The notes: a model not told the origin generated them from the letters alone. Counted from the first letter of the stretch, positions 25,462 through 34,720 are shown. The stretch: DNA of 64,000 nt from Holophagae bacterium (GCA_030429565.1 JAUIFE010000011.1:186001-250000), one strand, 5' to 3'. Numbers and translations: made by a program.

Positions 25462-26148
25462 TCACTTTTTTGTGAAATTTTCTAACGCGCCTTTGTAAGT
25501 GCGGCCGACTGGGAGTTGTAAGTCATCTAAATGCAGGCTTGAAGCGCTGACGGCACGCACGGCTGCGACCGCCACAATATAGGAGCGGTGGATGCGCACG
25601 AACTGCTGTTCGGGCAAGCGTTCGGCCATCGTTGAGATTTTTTCCAGGGTGATTAGCCGCCGATCCTTGAGGTGAACCACGCAGTAGTTGCGGCAGGCTT
25701 CAATGTAACGAATCTCGCTCAGCGGCACCTGATGATGGGCGCGGTCGTCCTTCACCACCAACACGGCGGGCGCCGCGCTTTCGCGTTCTTCCTCGGGCGC
25801 GAGCCGCGCACGCGCTTTTTCGACGGCTTTGAGGAAACGCGCCAGGCTGAAGGGTTTGAGCAAGTAATCGCAGACGTCGAAGTCGTAGCTTTCCAGCGCG
25901 TATTCACGATGGGCCGAGATGACGACCACCTGAGGTGTTTGTTGCAAGGTGCGCAGCAGCTCAAAACCGGCGAGTTTGGGCATTTGGATGTCCAAAAACA
26001 ACAGATCGACCGGGCTTTGCGCCAAACGGCTGAGGGCCTGCACGCCGTCGTAACAGTTGCCGGCAAGCTCCATATAGTCGAGGTCGCGACAATAGGCGGC
26101 AATAATTTGGTGGGTGATGGGTTCGTCGTCGACCACGAGATACTTCAT
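25462..26148 (-). CDS. LytTR-family response regulator (AlgR/LytR type)
   Basis: 228 residues. Receiver domain 1-115: acidic pair in YLVVDDEPITHQ, phospho-acceptor Asp53 in LLFLDIQMPKLAG, and Lys in CDYLLKPFSLARF. The LytTR DNA-binding domain spans about 130-225: EIRYIEACRNYCVVHLKDRR, FVRIHRSYIVAVAAV and LQLPVGRTYKGALENF. LytTR proteins bind pairs of short direct repeats. The start overlaps the stop of the upstream kinase gene by 4 bp, giving a coupled two-component operon. The repeated CGTTCGTC sites at 26990-27113 are the likely targets. Confidence 0.95.
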   Translation of the reverse strand: MKYLVVDDEPITHQIIAAYCRDLDYMELAGNCYDGVQALSRLAQSPVDLLFLDIQMPKLAGFELLRTLQQTPQVVVISAHREYALESYDFDVCDYLLKPFSLARFLKAVEKARARLAPEEERESAAPAVLVVKDDRAHHQVPLSEIRYIEACRNYCVVHLKDRRLITLEKISTMAERLPEQQFVRIHRSYIVAVAAVRAVSASSLHLDDLQLPVGRTYKGALENFTKK

Positions 26149-26921
26149 AAAGTCCTCAAACGCAGGGTGGCGTGGAATGTATCGCCGTCACGCTTTATGT
26201 GCAGCGCGTCGCGCCGGCCGTAAAGCAGGTTCAGCCGTCGTTCCAGGTTGGCGAGGCCAATGCCGGCGCGGCCTTGATCGGCGGTGGGGTCGTAGTTGTT
26301 GACGACCTTGATCACGATTTCGCGCGTGTCGGCCTGGACCTGCATGCGAATCCAGGCGGTCGCACCGAGACGGGCGACGCCGTGTTTGAAGGCGTTTTCC
26401 AATAAAACGACCGTCATGAGCGGCGGCAGACGGACCTGGTCGTCATCGACCTCGGCTGAAAAGGTTAACTGCAGTTGGTCGCCAAAGCGCATTTGGTTGA
26501 GTTCAATGTAGTGGCGCAGGTAATCGAGCTCGTCGCACAGCGGCACCTGGTCTTTGCGGCCTTCGTAAATGGTGAAACGCATCATGTCGGAGAGCTTGAG
26601 GATCATGGCCGGTGCCTGCTCGGATTGGGCCAAGCTCAGCCCGTAGAGGTGGTTGAGCGTGTTGAAAAAGAAGTGTGGGTTGATCTGGTTTTTGAGCATT
26701 TGCACCTCGGCGCGCAAGGAGGCTTCGCGCAGGCTTTGCAGCTTGTCCTTTTGGCCGCTGCGCTGCGCGATCAGCACGCCGACCGGGACCATTAACGCTA
26801 GAGTGAGGTACACAATGAGCAAGTCGCGCGCGCCGTGGCTGTGTAGGGTTAAAGCGCCGGCGAGGTATAGCGCCGGCGCGCCGACAATCCATCCGGCTGT
26901 TTTCCAGGGAATACGCGCCAC
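26145..26921 (-). CDS. LytS/AlgZ-type membrane sensor histidine kinase
   Basis: 258 residues from a GTG at 26921 with AAGGAGG upstream. Two predicted TM helices occupy residues 8-53 (WIVGAPALYLAGALTL; LLIVYLTLALMVPVGVLIA). The His_kinase domain (PF06580 type) has the acceptor His83 in NQINPHFFFNTLNHLYGLSL. The ATPase part shows PPLMTVVLLENAFKHGV and, for the G box, GRAGIGLANLERRLNLLYG. It has no large periplasmic sensor domain, so the input is probably the membrane itself, a membrane partner or the adjacent ABC transporter, as in several intramembrane-sensing kinases (inference). It phosphorylates the LytTR regulator encoded immediately downstream. Confidence 0.95.
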   Translation of the reverse strand: MARIPWKTAGWIVGAPALYLAGALTLHSHGARDLLIVYLTLALMVPVGVLIAQRSGQKDKLQSLREASLRAEVQMLKNQINPHFFFNTLNHLYGLSLAQSEQAPAMILKLSDMMRFTIYEGRKDQVPLCDELDYLRHYIELNQMRFGDQLQLTFSAEVDDDQVRLPPLMTVVLLENAFKHGVARLGATAWIRMQVQADTREIVIKVVNNYDPTADQGRAGIGLANLERRLNLLYGRRDALHIKRDGDTFHATLRLRTL

Positions 26922-26989
26922 CCAGGCCTCCTTTACGCGGTTTCGCGACTAAGTCTCCCACGGAGCGCGCCCGTGCTCAAGCTGTGGCT

Positions 26990-27113
26990 GGACGAACGAC
27001 GGGAATCTGGGACGAACGACCGCTTTAGCGGGGTTTTGCCGGGATCGACGCTGGACGAACGGGCCATTTGACGTTGGCGGCGACGTTCGTCCGCGTTGTG
27101 TGGTCGTTGGTCC
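26990..27113. promoter_or_regulatory. Cluster of five AlgR-box-like repeats between TCS and ABC operons
   Basis: GGACGAACGAC occurs at 26990-27000 and 27010-27020 (20 bp apart, same face of the helix), and GGACGAACG at 27053-27061. The reverse orientation CGTTCGTCC is at 27084-27092, and a one-mismatch form GTCGTTGGTCC at 27103-27113 (again about 20 bp apart). Each exact copy contains CGTTCGTC, the core of the published Pseudomonas AlgR (LytTR) box CCGTTCGTC. The cluster lies in the 277-bp region between the divergent LytTR kinase/regulator and ABC transporter operons. Confidence 0.72.
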
Positions 27114-27198
27114 AAAGGTGCCGGCCATGCGCGCCGCCACGCATTAAAGTTGAGACTGACACCACGTGGCCGCGTGACTTTTTAACTCGGGAGACAGT

Positions 27199-28089
27199 AT
27201 GTTATCCATCACGAACCTTTGCAAAACCTATCCCAACGGCGTGCGCGCCTTGGACGGGGTGACCCTTGACATCGGTACCGGTATTTTCGGGTTGTTGGGT
27301 CCCAACGGTGCAGGCAAGTCCAGTCTCATGCGCACCATTGCCGCCCTGCAGGAACCCGACCAAGGCACCATTCTTTGGGAAGGTGCCGACATCGTGCGTT
27401 ACCCCCATTTGGTGCGCGAAATTTTGGGATATCTGCCCCAGGATTTTGGTGTCTACCCGCGCATTTCGGCGGAAGCGCTGTTGGACCATTTAGCTGTGCT
27501 CAAAGGTGTGCGCGACAAGAAAGCACGCCGTCGCCAAATTGATGCCTTATTGGAGCGAACCAATTTAACCCAGCATCGCCGCCATGCTGTCGCCCAGTTC
27601 TCCGGTGGGATGCGCCAGCGCTTCGGCATTGCCCAGGCCTTGCTCGGCGAGCCGCGTTTGATGATTGTCGACGAGCCCACCGCCGGCCTCGATCCCGAGG
27701 AACGCAACCGCTTTCACAACCTGCTCGGCGAAATCGCCGCCGATATCACCATTCTACTGTCGACCCATATTGTTGAGGACGTGCAAAACCTGTGCGGCAA
27801 GGCGGCGGTATTAGCCGGTGGCCGTATTTTGACCGAGGGCCGCCCCGACCATTTGGTGGCGCAACTCAAAGGCCGGGTTTGGCGCCGAACCGTTGAGTCT
27901 GGCTCGCTGGCCACTTGGCGCGAACGGGTGACCGTGTTGAGTGATCGATTGGAGGCCGGCCGCCGTACCATACGTGTCCTGGCTGATAGCTCGCCAGGTG
28001 CCGGTTTTGAGGGCTGTGACGCCGCGCTAGAGGACGCCTACTTTGCCGCGTTGCAAACACAGGGGACGGAGGTGGGTGCATGTTCCTAG
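27199..28089 (+). CDS. ABC transporter ATP-binding protein
   Basis: 296 residues; ATG at 27199 after GGGAGACAGT. Walker A LLGPNGAGKSSLMRTIAALQ, Q-loop PQDFGVYPR, signature QFSGGMRQRFGIAQALLGEP, Walker B RLMIVDEPTAGLDPEERNRF, and switch His in STHIVEDVQ. The last 80 residues are a C-terminal extension typical of ABC-2 exporters. It powers the membrane protein encoded by the next gene, with which it overlaps by 10 bp. Divergent from the LytTR two-component operon, and probably regulated by it through the repeated sites at 26990-27113. Confidence 0.95.
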   Translation: MLSITNLCKTYPNGVRALDGVTLDIGTGIFGLLGPNGAGKSSLMRTIAALQEPDQGTILWEGADIVRYPHLVREILGYLPQDFGVYPRISAEALLDHLAVLKGVRDKKARRRQIDALLERTNLTQHRRHAVAQFSGGMRQRFGIAQALLGEPRLMIVDEPTAGLDPEERNRFHNLLGEIAADITILLSTHIVEDVQNLCGKAAVLAGGRILTEGRPDHLVAQLKGRVWRRTVESGSLATWRERVTVLSDRLEAGRRTIRVLADSSPGAGFEGCDAALEDAYFAALQTQGTEVGACS

Positions 28090-31000
28090 ATCTCGTGCGT
28101 TTTGAACTGAGCTACCAAATGCGCCAGACCTTGGTGCAGGTGGCGACACTGGCTTTTTTTGTGCTCGGCTTCTTTCTCGGCTTCTCCCTTTACGGCGGTC
28201 CCGATGTCTACGCTAACGCGCCTTTTTCGATTGCTTACGGCATGGTGCTTTTATCGCTGAGTTCCTTTTTCGGCCTGGCGTTGTTTACCGCCAATACCGT
28301 GCTCCGCGATCGCACCTTTGGCATGGAGCCGCTGATTCACACCACCTCGGTTGGTTTCTTTCCCTTTTTGGCCGGACGTTTGGTCGGTCTGGTCACGATC
28401 GTCGCGCTGGTTTCCGCCCTGGCCGTGGTCGGCATGGCTCTGGGTAGCTTGTTGCCACCGATGGGCGGGCGTGAGTTGGGGCCGTTTCGACCCGCCGCCT
28501 ACCTGATCGGCTATGTCGCGATTGCCTTGCCTAATATTCTCATCGGTCTCAGCTTGTTGTTTTGTATTGCCGCATTGTCACGCGGGCAGATTGCTGTTTA
28601 TGTCGGCGGCATCGGTCTTTTTATGGCCTATGTCTTCGCCGGTGTGATGACCAATTCACCGATTATGGCCCAATCCAAACCGCTTTCCGCCGACGAAACC
28701 AGTTGGGCCGCTTTGCTCGATCCCTTCGCCGTGTTTCCCTTATTTGACCAGGTTCGTTTTTGGGATTTGACCGCCAAAAACACCCAACTGATTGTGTTGG
28801 AAGGTGACCTGTTGGCCAACCGCTTGCTGTGGATGACTTTGGCACTGATGCTCTGCTGTTTGGCCTTTCGTTTTTTTCGTTTTCGCGAAGGGGCGCTTGC
28901 CGGCACGTCGGCCCGCGTCGTCACAGCCCCAAGTGCAGCGGTTAAAGCGGACGGTTTCGGTCCGGTCGCCCCGGTTAAACCGGACTTCGGTCGCGGCTTC
29001 GCTTGGCAAGCGCTGCGTTCCAAGGTGGGGCTCGAAATGCGCTTAATGCTGCGCGGCGTGCCCTTGGTTGTGCTGTCGCTGCTGTGCCTGTTTATGTTCG
29101 CCATGGTGCTCAGTGAAGAAATGGGACGGGGTGACATGGGCGTGCCGTTCCAGGCCCGTGCCGCGTTAATTGTGGCCGAGTTGCAGGAACCGTTTCGTTT
29201 CATCGGTCCGCTGGTGTTGGTTTTCTTTGTGTGTGAATGGTGTTGGTTGGCGCGCGAGCACCGCATCGACGCCGTCATCGACAGCACCGCCGTGCCCGCC
29301 GTCGTGTTGTGGGCCGCTCGGTGGCTGGGCGCCGCCTGCTTGATTTCCTATCTTGTGACACTTGCCGTGGTGGTGGGTCTGGGTTACCAGCTCGTGCGCG
29401 GTGCCGGCCTGGGTGATGCCTTGGTTTACCTGCGCCTCTACAGCCTGGTCGGTTTTCCCCTGTGGTTTTTTGCCGGCTGGGTGATTGCCCTGCAAAATTT
29501 TGTCTCCAACAAATACCTCGGCATGTTGGCCGGTGGTGGTTTGTTGCTCGTCGGTCGCGGTTTGCGCCAATTGTTGGCGATTCACAACCCGGCCCTCGAT
29601 GTGCTCTTCTTTCCCAATATCTTTTATTCCGAGATGAGTGGCGGTGGATACGCCTTGACGGCCGATGTTTGGCTGATGGCGCTGCACCTCGGCGCGGCCT
29701 GTTTGGTGGCTGTCCCGACCTTGCTTTACCTCCGACGCGGCGCCAAGCGCAAGGCCTTCGGTGCCAACCGTGCGGCGGCTTGGTTGGGCGCGACCGGAGC
29801 AATTTTGACGCTGACCGCCCTGCTGATGGTGTTCTACCAAACGCAAATTGAGGCGCCTTTCCCTGGGCCGGCGGAAAGAGAACAGTGGGCCGCCGATTAC
29901 GAACGCAACTACCGTCACTTGGCGACTGTGCCACAGCCGGCCTATCGGCGCGGCAAAGTCACTGTCGACTTGTACCCCGAACGTCGTGCCGGAATTGTGA
30001 AAGGCGAATATTCATTTGTGAACCCCGGTTCTGAACCGTTGCGCGAGATCACGCTCAGCGCGATTCCCTTCTGCGGCACGGTGCCGCAAGTTCAAGTAGA
30101 ACGGGCTGTGCGCAAAACCTACGACGCCCGATTCGGCGTGCAGACCTTCGTTTTGGATGAACCCCTGGCGCCAGGTGCTGAAGGGTTCCTGAACTTCACC
30201 ATGAAACTGCAGTTCTCCGGCTATGGCCCAGTCGACGGTGAGTTTTATATCTTGCCAGGCGCAAGCTATTTGGAATTGAGTAAGTATCTTCCCAACTTCG
30301 GCTATGCCGCTCAGGTTGCCTTGGGAGGCAATGCGGCGCGGCGGCGTCAGGGTTTGCCGCCCAAAGAAGCATGGCCGGAACGGGCCACCGAATCGGCGCG
30401 GCCCTGGTTTGCCATGGAACTGATTGCTTCGGTTCCCGACGATCAACGCGTGCTTTCGCTGGGCCGCTTGGCGCGCGAGTGGGAAGCCGACGGTCGGCGT
30501 TACAGCCACTTTGTACAAGATCAAATCAGCGACCATTGGTTTGCTTTGGCAGCCGGTCACTATGCCCATCAAGCAAGCGAGGTCGACGGCGTGGCCGTGT
30601 CGGTTTGGTACCACCCCGACCACGAGGCCAATGTGGCGACCATGGCCGCCGCCACACGCGATGCTTTGACATACTACCGCGAGCGCTGGGGTGATTATCC
30701 GTACGACCAGTTGCGCATTGTCGAGATTCCCGGTTTCTCCAGGCGTTTCGGCGCCACATCCTACGCCACCACCATTTTTGCGGTGGAGTCGCGCTTGTTC
30801 GTTCTGGACCAACGCGATCCCGAACAATTCGACATGGTGTACCGCACGATTAGCCACGAGGTCGGCCACCAATGGTGGGGGGGGTTGTTGGATCCGGCGC
30901 CGGCGGCGGGCGCGCGGCTGTTGACTGAAGGTTTGTGCGAGTATGCCGAAGCGGCGGTATTTGCACAAAAATACCCCTGGTCGCAACAACAGCGTTTGCT

Positions 31001-31598
31001 CGACGAAAGTACGGCGCGTTATTTCTACATGCGTGGCTACGATGCGAAAGCTGAGCCGTCGCTGGCACGCATGGGCGCTCAAATCCATTTGGCGTATTTC
31101 AAGGGCGCGCATGCCATGCACCTGTTGGCCGAATTACTTGGTCGCGACCAAGTCGATCAACGGCTGGCCGCTTTCTTCGCTCAGTATCGGTTTCCGGCAC
31201 AACCCCATGCCGACGATCTATTGGCGGTGTTGCTCGACGGTCTTGAGGATCCGGTGCGGCGTCGTTTGGAAGAAGTCTTCAGTGAGGTGGTGACCTACGA
31301 CTTGCAGTTGCCGCGGGCTGAGCGCGAAGCGGGCACGTCACAGGTGCGCGTCTCTTTGCAAACGGTTGTGTCACGCGCCGGTGAAGTCGACCCGCTCACG
31401 CCGCTGACCCTCGAGTGGCGGGCGCTGGATGCCGACGGCAAACCGTTGGGGGCCGTGCAACAAGCGGTGGTAAAGCCCGGCTGGGAAGAGGTGTTGTGGA
31501 CCGTGCCGCGCGCGGCCGTCGCTTTGGAAATTGATCCTCGGCGGCTGTACCTGGAGCCGGATCGCAGCGATAATCGACGCCTGATTGTCGTGCCTTAA
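28080..31598 (+). CDS. ABC-2 permease fused to an M1-family metallopeptidase
   Basis: 1172 residues. The N-terminal 560 residues contain about a dozen TM helices in two ABC-2-type blocks (LVQVATLAFFVLGFFLGFSL is the first). They are followed by a further TM near 580 and a soluble M1 (gluzincin) domain. The zinc site is HEVGHQWWGG (His926, Glu927, His930), with the third ligand in LTEGLCEYAE (Glu950); 19 residues separate them rather than the 18 of classical M1 enzymes, as I recall for other fused members. The peptidase would lie on the periplasmic face. Such permease/aminopeptidase fusions are known in Bacteroidetes and Acidobacteria; the exported substrate is unknown. The ATPase is encoded just upstream. 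Confidence 0.9.
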   Translation: MFLDLVRFELSYQMRQTLVQVATLAFFVLGFFLGFSLYGGPDVYANAPFSIAYGMVLLSLSSFFGLALFTANTVLRDRTFGMEPLIHTTSVGFFPFLAGRLVGLVTIVALVSALAVVGMALGSLLPPMGGRELGPFRPAAYLIGYVAIALPNILIGLSLLFCIAALSRGQIAVYVGGIGLFMAYVFAGVMTNSPIMAQSKPLSADETSWAALLDPFAVFPLFDQVRFWDLTAKNTQLIVLEGDLLANRLLWMTLALMLCCLAFRFFRFREGALAGTSARVVTAPSAAVKADGFGPVAPVKPDFGRGFAWQALRSKVGLEMRLMLRGVPLVVLSLLCLFMFAMVLSEEMGRGDMGVPFQARAALIVAELQEPFRFIGPLVLVFFVCEWCWLAREHRIDAVIDSTAVPAVVLWAARWLGAACLISYLVTLAVVVGLGYQLVRGAGLGDALVYLRLYSLVGFPLWFFAGWVIALQNFVSNKYLGMLAGGGLLLVGRGLRQLLAIHNPALDVLFFPNIFYSEMSGGGYALTADVWLMALHLGAACLVAVPTLLYLRRGAKRKAFGANRAAAWLGATGAILTLTALLMVFYQTQIEAPFPGPAEREQWAADYERNYRHLATVPQPAYRRGKVTVDLYPERRAGIVKGEYSFVNPGSEPLREITLSAIPFCGTVPQVQVERAVRKTYDARFGVQTFVLDEPLAPGAEGFLNFTMKLQFSGYGPVDGEFYILPGASYLELSKYLPNFGYAAQVALGGNAARRRQGLPPKEAWPERATESARPWFAMELIASVPDDQRVLSLGRLAREWEADGRRYSHFVQDQISDHWFALAAGHYAHQASEVDGVAVSVWYHPDHEANVATMAAATRDALTYYRERWGDYPYDQLRIVEIPGFSRRFGATSYATTIFAVESRLFVLDQRDPEQFDMVYRTISHEVGHQWWGGLLDPAPAAGARLLTEGLCEYAEAAVFAQKYPWSQQQRLLDESTARYFYMRGYDAKAEPSLARMGAQIHLAYFKGAHAMHLLAELLGRDQVDQRLAAFFAQYRFPAQPHADDLLAVLLDGLEDPVRRRLEEVFSEVVTYDLQLPRAEREAGTSQVRVSLQTVVSRAGEVDPLTPLTLEWRALDADGKPLGAVQQAVVKPGWEEVLWTVPRAAVALEIDPRRLYLEPDRSDNRRLIVVP

Positions 31599-31616
31599 AG
31601 CCGAAGCGCAAACGAT

Positions 31617-31656
31617 AAAAAACCGCGCGTGCCCCGGGGTAAAGGGCGCGCGCGGT
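31617..31656 (-). terminator. Terminator of the small basic protein gene
   Basis: On the minus strand ACCGCGCG and CGCGCGGT (31649-31656 with 31622-31629) form the outer stem of a hairpin whose inner part is also GC-rich; the T-run is 31617-31622. Confidence 0.75.
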
Positions 31657-31722
31657 GCGCAGCAATAGGGCGTCACTGTGGCGGTTGAACCCGGCCTAAC
31701 CGGCCGGGTGTCGCAGCTTGGA

Positions 31723-31965
31723 TTAGCGTTTGATTTTCACGACGGGACGGAGAACCACTTTCGGATTCGGTTTGATAACGACAGCGCGACTGCGACGTAC
31801 GGTTACCGTCTTGGCGGCGGGTTTGACGACGACGTTGCGACGCACGGTCACCGTTTTGTGGGTGGGCTGGACGACGACTTTTTTGCTTTTGACCACGACA
31901 CGGGTGCCGGCGCTCAAAGGTGCGGCAAGAGCGAGCATTAACGCGAACACAAACAACTTTTTCAT
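31723..31965 (-). CDS. Small exported Val/Lys-repeat protein
   Basis: 80 residues with ribosome site GGGAGGTTTTCC. The signal peptide MKKLFVFALMLALAAPLSAG precedes a 60-residue, very basic mature part built from repeats of alternating Val and Lys/Arg (THKTVTVRRNVVVKP and AAKTVTVRRSRAVVIKP are two copies of one unit). The alternating pattern predicts beta strands. It has its own terminator. No family recognised; possible roles include binding to anionic envelope polymers, but nothing shows this directly. Confidence 0.7.
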   Translation of the reverse strand: MKKLFVFALMLALAAPLSAGTRVVVKSKKVVVQPTHKTVTVRRNVVVKPAAKTVTVRRSRAVVIKPNPKVVLRPVVKIKR

Positions 31966-32527
31966 GGAAAACCTCCCGGATTCGTTCTGTGGGGGGAGAC
32001 CGGGCAGGGCGGCGTTTGGGTTAAGCGCCGATGACGAATCGTGCGTTTACTCACAGAGCTGGGCGAGAAAGGGAACAGGGTTCATGGTGGGACCCGCGTA
32101 AAAAAGTGGGCGATGTTGCGATAAAAGTTTAATGGCTTGACAAAGCGGGCGTCCTGATCCAGATTGAAAGCATCGCCTTTTCCCATCATTCCGTTTCGTG
32201 CGGATGCCCTTGTATGTCCTTGGCCTGTTACAGAATCGAGCGTTGACGCTGGCTGACATTGGTCAGGGCGCGTTGTGTACAGGTTGCTCGGCCCTACCGT
32301 TCGGGTGATCCTGCCGGGTTCACCTTTCTGTGTCGGCGACTGTGTTACTTGTCTTCGTCGCCAGAGGCGAGGGCCGCTTTGTGTCTGTAATCAGGTTTAA
32401 ATATTGGGTTTGATGAATATCGGCGATGTTTAAGCCTCGCAAGGGGCGACATTTTTATTTTTGTTTCCAATTGAAACAAATAGGCGCCCTTGGTTTGCAT
32501 TGGGCCAGGTGCCTTGAGGAGAGAACC
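31966..32527. other. Intergenic region, no gene seen
   Basis: 562 bp between the divergent small basic protein and chitinase genes. A TTGACA hexamer at 32137-32142 has only a poor -10 at 17 bp. No coding frame with a family signature was found on either strand. Confidence 0.45.
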
Positions 32528-34321
32528 ATGCTGTTTCACAAGAAACTGGGTGTTTTCACCCGTACTTTGATGATGGTGACCTTTGCCCTTACCGCGCTTC
32601 AGCTACGCGCCGCCGATCCTTGTGCCGCCAAGCCTTATGTCGAAGGGGCGGCTGTTGCCACTGGTGAGCTGGTGCGCAACGGTGACGCTGCTTATCAGTG
32701 TGACGTCGGCGGTTGGTGTTCCATGGCGGGCGCGGGCTGGGCCTACGAGCCCGGGGTCGGCATGTACTGGGAGTTGGCCTGGCATCGCGTGTCCACTTGC
32801 GGCAGTGACAACCGCCCACCCGCGGTGGCGCTGACCGCGCCCGCCGACGGCGAGGTTTTTGACGTGGGCACCGCCGTCGATTTCCGCGTTGCCGCGACCG
32901 ACAGCGATGGCGACGTGGTCCAAGTGGATTACTACCTCGACGGTATGCGTGCGGCGTCCTTGTCGCAAGGACCCTTTAGCTATCGCTACGACGGCTTAAG
33001 CGTGGGACCCCACCGTTTGCACGCGGTTGCCTTCGACAATGAGGGGGCCGAAACAGAATCGGAAGGCATTGTCTTCGAAGTGCGCGACGGCACTGGTGAA
33101 CTGAGTGTGCGCCTGACGCAACCGGCGCCCAGTGCCCGTTTTCTGTTGGGCTCGCGGGTCGTGTTGGCCGCCGAGGTGCGGGCCGGTGATCAACCGATCA
33201 GCCAGGTTGATTTCATGGTGGACGAACGGGTTGTCGCAAGCGACACGGTTGCCCCTTACGAGGCGACCTGGACGGCGACCGGTTTAGGGAACCATCAACT
33301 GAGCGCGCGTGTGAGCGACGCTGGTGGTGCGACGGCGCTGTCAGCGGCGGTATCGATTGAGGTGGTCGAGGATCGCCCGGGCGATGAGACTGGTCGTGTG
33401 GTGGTGGGTTATTGGGAAACCTGGGACGCCGTCATCCACAGCGCGGGTCACATTCCTCTCAACGACATTCACGACGGTTACAACGTACTCAACGTGGCCT
33501 TCCCGGTTCTTTTGCCGGACGGCACGGCGGTGCTTGAAGACGACATGGCGCCTGGCGAAGATCCGCCCAGCCCGGCCGAAATTGCTCAGGCCCAAGCCGA
33601 GGGGCGCAAGGTGTTGTTGTCGATTGGTGGCGCGGCCGCCGGCATAAATCTCAACTCGACGGCGGTGGTGCAGCGTTTCATTGAAACGATTATTCCCATT
33701 TTGGAGCGCGACGGTTACGACGGCATCGATATCGACATCGAGTCCGGTTTGGTGGCCGGTCCTTCGTTCCAAGAGCTGTCGCCGTCACAGTCGGGTCTAC
33801 TGACAATTATTTTGGCCGTCACCGACCACTTCGGCCCGGACTTCATGCTGACAATGGCGCCGGAAACAGCCTATGTGACCGGCGGTGCGGTAGCCTACGG
33901 CGGTCCGTGGGGTGCTTATCTGCCGATTATCGATCGCGTTCGGGATCGGCTCGATTGGATTCAAATGCAGTACTACAACGGCAGTATGTACGGTCGTGAC
34001 GGGCGTTCGTATCCGGCCGGCACGGTCGAAGGCATGGTGCAGCAAACGATTGCCATGGTCGAGGGTTTCCAAGTGGCGGGCGGTACGACCTTCGCCGGCT
34101 TGAATCCCAAGCAAGTGGTGGTTGGTTTGCCGGCGATCACGGGTGCGGGCAACGGTTATATGCGCCCTGGCGACGTGCAAACGGCCTTTGAGCAACTTGA
34201 CGCGTTATACCCGAATTTACGCGGGTTGATGACCTGGTCGGCCAATTGGGATGCTTCCAACGGTTACGAGTACGTGGGTAATCATCGTCCGTATTTGGAC
34301 GGTTTGGGTCCCATCGAGTAA
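32528..34321 (+). CDS. Secreted GH18 chitinase with chitin-binding and Ig-like domains
   Basis: 597 residues from the ATG at 32528 (TTGAGGAGAGAACC upstream). Signal peptide ends near LQLRAAD. Residues 30-95 resemble a CBM5/12 chitin-binding domain (GELVRNGDAAYQCDVGGWCS; WAYEPGVGMYWELAWHRV). Two Ig-like domains follow (PPAVALTAPADGEVFDVGTA; LSVRLTQPAPSARFLLGSRV). The GH18 barrel starts at about 298 (RVVVGYWETWD) and carries the catalytic DGIDIDIE motif, with acid/base Glu405; SIGG, QMQYYN and the closing LMTWSANWD are further family marks. Predicted to hydrolyse chitin outside the cell. The neighbouring propeller kinase may sense its products (inference from position). Confidence 0.94.
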   Translation: MLFHKKLGVFTRTLMMVTFALTALQLRAADPCAAKPYVEGAAVATGELVRNGDAAYQCDVGGWCSMAGAGWAYEPGVGMYWELAWHRVSTCGSDNRPPAVALTAPADGEVFDVGTAVDFRVAATDSDGDVVQVDYYLDGMRAASLSQGPFSYRYDGLSVGPHRLHAVAFDNEGAETESEGIVFEVRDGTGELSVRLTQPAPSARFLLGSRVVLAAEVRAGDQPISQVDFMVDERVVASDTVAPYEATWTATGLGNHQLSARVSDAGGATALSAAVSIEVVEDRPGDETGRVVVGYWETWDAVIHSAGHIPLNDIHDGYNVLNVAFPVLLPDGTAVLEDDMAPGEDPPSPAEIAQAQAEGRKVLLSIGGAAAGINLNSTAVVQRFIETIIPILERDGYDGIDIDIESGLVAGPSFQELSPSQSGLLTIILAVTDHFGPDFMLTMAPETAYVTGGAVAYGGPWGAYLPIIDRVRDRLDWIQMQYYNGSMYGRDGRSYPAGTVEGMVQQTIAMVEGFQVAGGTTFAGLNPKQVVVGLPAITGAGNGYMRPGDVQTAFEQLDALYPNLRGLMTWSANWDASNGYEYVGNHRPYLDGLGPIE

Positions 34322-34339
34322 CCGAGAATCGTTAAAGCG

Positions 34340-34376
34340 AACCCACCGGCCGCGAAAACGCGGACGGTGGGTTTTT
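34340..34376 (+). terminator. Rho-independent terminator after chitinase gene
   Basis: AACCCACCG (34340-34348) pairs with CGGTGGGTT (34365-34373) around a loop containing CCGCG/CGCGG, followed by five T's. Confidence 0.88.
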
Positions 34377-34720
34377 CGTGTTTTATTTCTTTTGCTAACT
34401 CTTGGTATATCAGTGGTTCGGTTTCTTTTCGTGTTGTCTTTAAAGGGATTCAGTTGCCCAGATATAGAAGAGAATGATAAGTTTTAGCAGCGGCGGCGTT
34501 GTGCCAATCCGCTTTATTGCTTGCAAGCAAGCGAGCCCCACACGGCAAGTCATCCGAATATCTTATTGGGCTCATCCTTCCGGTACAAAGACCTTCCTTT
34601 TCGATTTTATTCGCGGTCCATTTTGTCCGCTTTTCACCATGGAAGTATTTTTCTCAATCGATGTCGCTTAACGAGTTTTCGGTTGTGAATATTTTTACGC
34701 CTCGCCCGGAGCCTCCTTAC
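34377..34720. other. Intergenic/leader region before the giant hybrid kinase
   Basis: 344 bp, AT-richer than its surroundings. The kinase frame stays open back to 34499, but the upstream part lacks protein character. TTGCTTGCAAGCAA (34517-34530) is a short palindrome. No promoter assigned with confidence. Confidence 0.4.

Noticed and set aside
29166..29918. A 250-codon minus-strand frame in the permease region
   Set aside because: Gln/His/Arg-rich antisense of membrane helices, no ribosome site.
30012..31121. A 369-codon minus-strand frame inside the ABC permease/M1 gene
   Set aside because: The plus strand has the full HExxH peptidase signature; the minus frame has no motif or start signal.
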